A stretch of 5,525 nucleotides of DNA. Source: Actinomycetes bacterium. GTDB lineage: Bacteria > Actinomycetota > Acidimicrobiia > Acidimicrobiales > Palsa-688. The stretch is from assembly GCA_021808425.1 (NCBI GenBank), contig JAKBBS010000219.1, positions 1-5,525 on the forward strand. Reading direction: 5' to 3'. A program made the translations under genes and the position numbers. Shown one piece after another: positions 5,090 to 5,525 of the stretch (positions are counted from its first letter, which is position 1; every line of letters begins with the position of its first letter). The notes beneath the pieces are model-generated. The model was not told where the DNA came from. It did no database searches and saw only the letters and a list, made by a program, of their open reading frames with translations.

Positions 5090-5525
5090 ATGACAGTAAC
5101 AACCGAGGTGTCATCGGCCACGGCCGGGGGCGTGAGCGACGTCGCTCCACGCCCCCGGAGGTCCCGCCGATCGTCAGCCCACATAGCGTTCCTAGCGCCT
5201 TTCCTGGTCCTCTTTTTGCTGTTCTTCTTGATCCCGATCGGCTACGCCGTCTACGAGAGCCTGTTCAAAAAGCAGGTGTCGGGGTTGGGTCTTGCGCCAC
5301 CGACTACAAAGTTCGCGGGCCTATCCAACTACAGCGCTGTATTCGGAACCGCCAGCTTCATTCACGGGATCGAGCGCGTTCTCCTGTTTGGAATCGTGCA
5401 GGTGCCTGTGATGCTCGTGTTCGCCACGGTGCTCGCCCTGCTCATCGACTCGGTTGCAGCGCGCTTCACCCGGTTCTTCAGGCTGGCGTTCTTCCTGCCG
5501 TACGGCATTCCCGGGGTGATCGCAG
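5090..5525 (+). CDS. Sugar ABC transporter permease (CUT1, MalF/UgpA-like), N-terminal part
   Basis: Inner-membrane channel subunit that pairs with a second permease and an ATPase to import the sugar bound by the upstream lipoprotein. The frame is open to the window edge for 145 codons. Residues 1-30 are a hydrophilic, Arg-rich cytoplasmic tail (RPRRSRRSS). TM1 covers about 32-55 (AFLAPFLVLFLLFFLIPIGY). The periplasmic segment has the family-typical FAGLSNY at about 75-81. TM2 is about 96-119, and RLAFFLPYGIPGVIA starts the third helix, matching the R-x-x-F-LP-x-x-I-P-x-V pattern of CUT1 MalF-like permeases. The EAA loop lies beyond the window. The gene follows the binding protein closely, so they form one operon. 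Codons 12-23 encode a strong hairpin. No start codon exists between that hairpin and TM1, so the hairpin is truly intragenic. Confidence 0.93.
   Translation, partial: MTVTTEVSSATAGGVSDVAPRPRRSRRSSAHIAFLAPFLVLFLLFFLIPIGYAVYESLFKKQVSGLGLAPPTTKFAGLSNYSAVFGTASFIHGIERVLLFGIVQVPVMLVFATVLALLIDSVAARFTRFFRLAFFLPYGIPGVIA
5124..5158 (+). repeat. Strong hairpin inside the 5' coding region of the permease gene
   Basis: CCGGGGGCGTG (5124-5134) is perfectly complementary to CACGCCCCCGG (5148-5158). The interior AGCGACGTCGCT (5135-5146) is itself a 12-base palindrome, leaving one bulged C (5147). In RNA this gives about fifteen pairs, nearly all GC, closed by a tetraloop. It begins 34 bases after the first base of the permease start codon. 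No T-run follows, so it is not a standard terminator. It may pause ribosomes or RNA decay so that binding protein is made in excess of permease. Confidence 0.7.

Noticed and set aside
3970..5184. A 404-codon open frame on the minus strand across the binding-protein gene
   Set aside because: It is antisense to a clearly recognised solute-binding protein; the translation is Arg/Gly/Val-rich with no domain and arises from the GC-biased third positions of the real gene.

Overview
The window looks like chromosomal DNA from a high-GC actinobacterium, possibly an Acidimicrobiia-like lineage. That placement is an inference from three things: the GC-rich codon use, the close resemblance of the formate dehydrogenase to the actinobacterial form, and the style of the small Flp/TadE-like proteins. 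No rRNA or other marker in the window can confirm it. I see no tRNA, CRISPR array, insertion sequence or phage gene.

Layout. (1) Positions 1-1501, minus strand: the N-terminal half (500 codons) of a molybdopterin formate dehydrogenase catalytic subunit, with cysteine rather than selenocysteine at the active site and no visible Tat signal. (2) Positions 1502-1767: a divergent intergenic region with a plausible sigma70-type promoter for the rightward genes, a near-palindrome, and three copies of TGCGTCA. (3) Positions 1768-3302, plus strand: a tight four-gene cassette of small single-pass membrane proteins: one Flp-pilin-like, two TadE-like and one TadG-like. The genes overlap, two of the junctions by four bases (ATGA and GTGA). 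No Tad ATPase, platform, secretin or prepilin peptidase gene is next to them. (4) Positions 3303-3660: an intergenic region with inverted repeats, a 12-bp GC-rich tandem duplication and a consensus -35 box. (5) From 3661 to the right edge: the start of a CUT1-type sugar ABC importer operon, with a lipoprotein solute-binding protein followed after 22 bases by the first permease gene, which runs off the window. The permease's first codons contain a very strong perfect-arm hairpin.

How the parts work together. The four pseudopilin-like genes probably make one surface assembly or membrane-anchored complex and are translationally coupled. The binding protein and permease deliver an unidentified sugar or oligosaccharide; the ATPase and second permease would lie to the right or elsewhere. 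The formate dehydrogenase is transcribed away from both and appears functionally unrelated. The least ordinary parts are the pseudopilin cassette without a motor, with its shared cysteine pattern and degenerate processing motifs, and the hairpin inside the permease reading frame.
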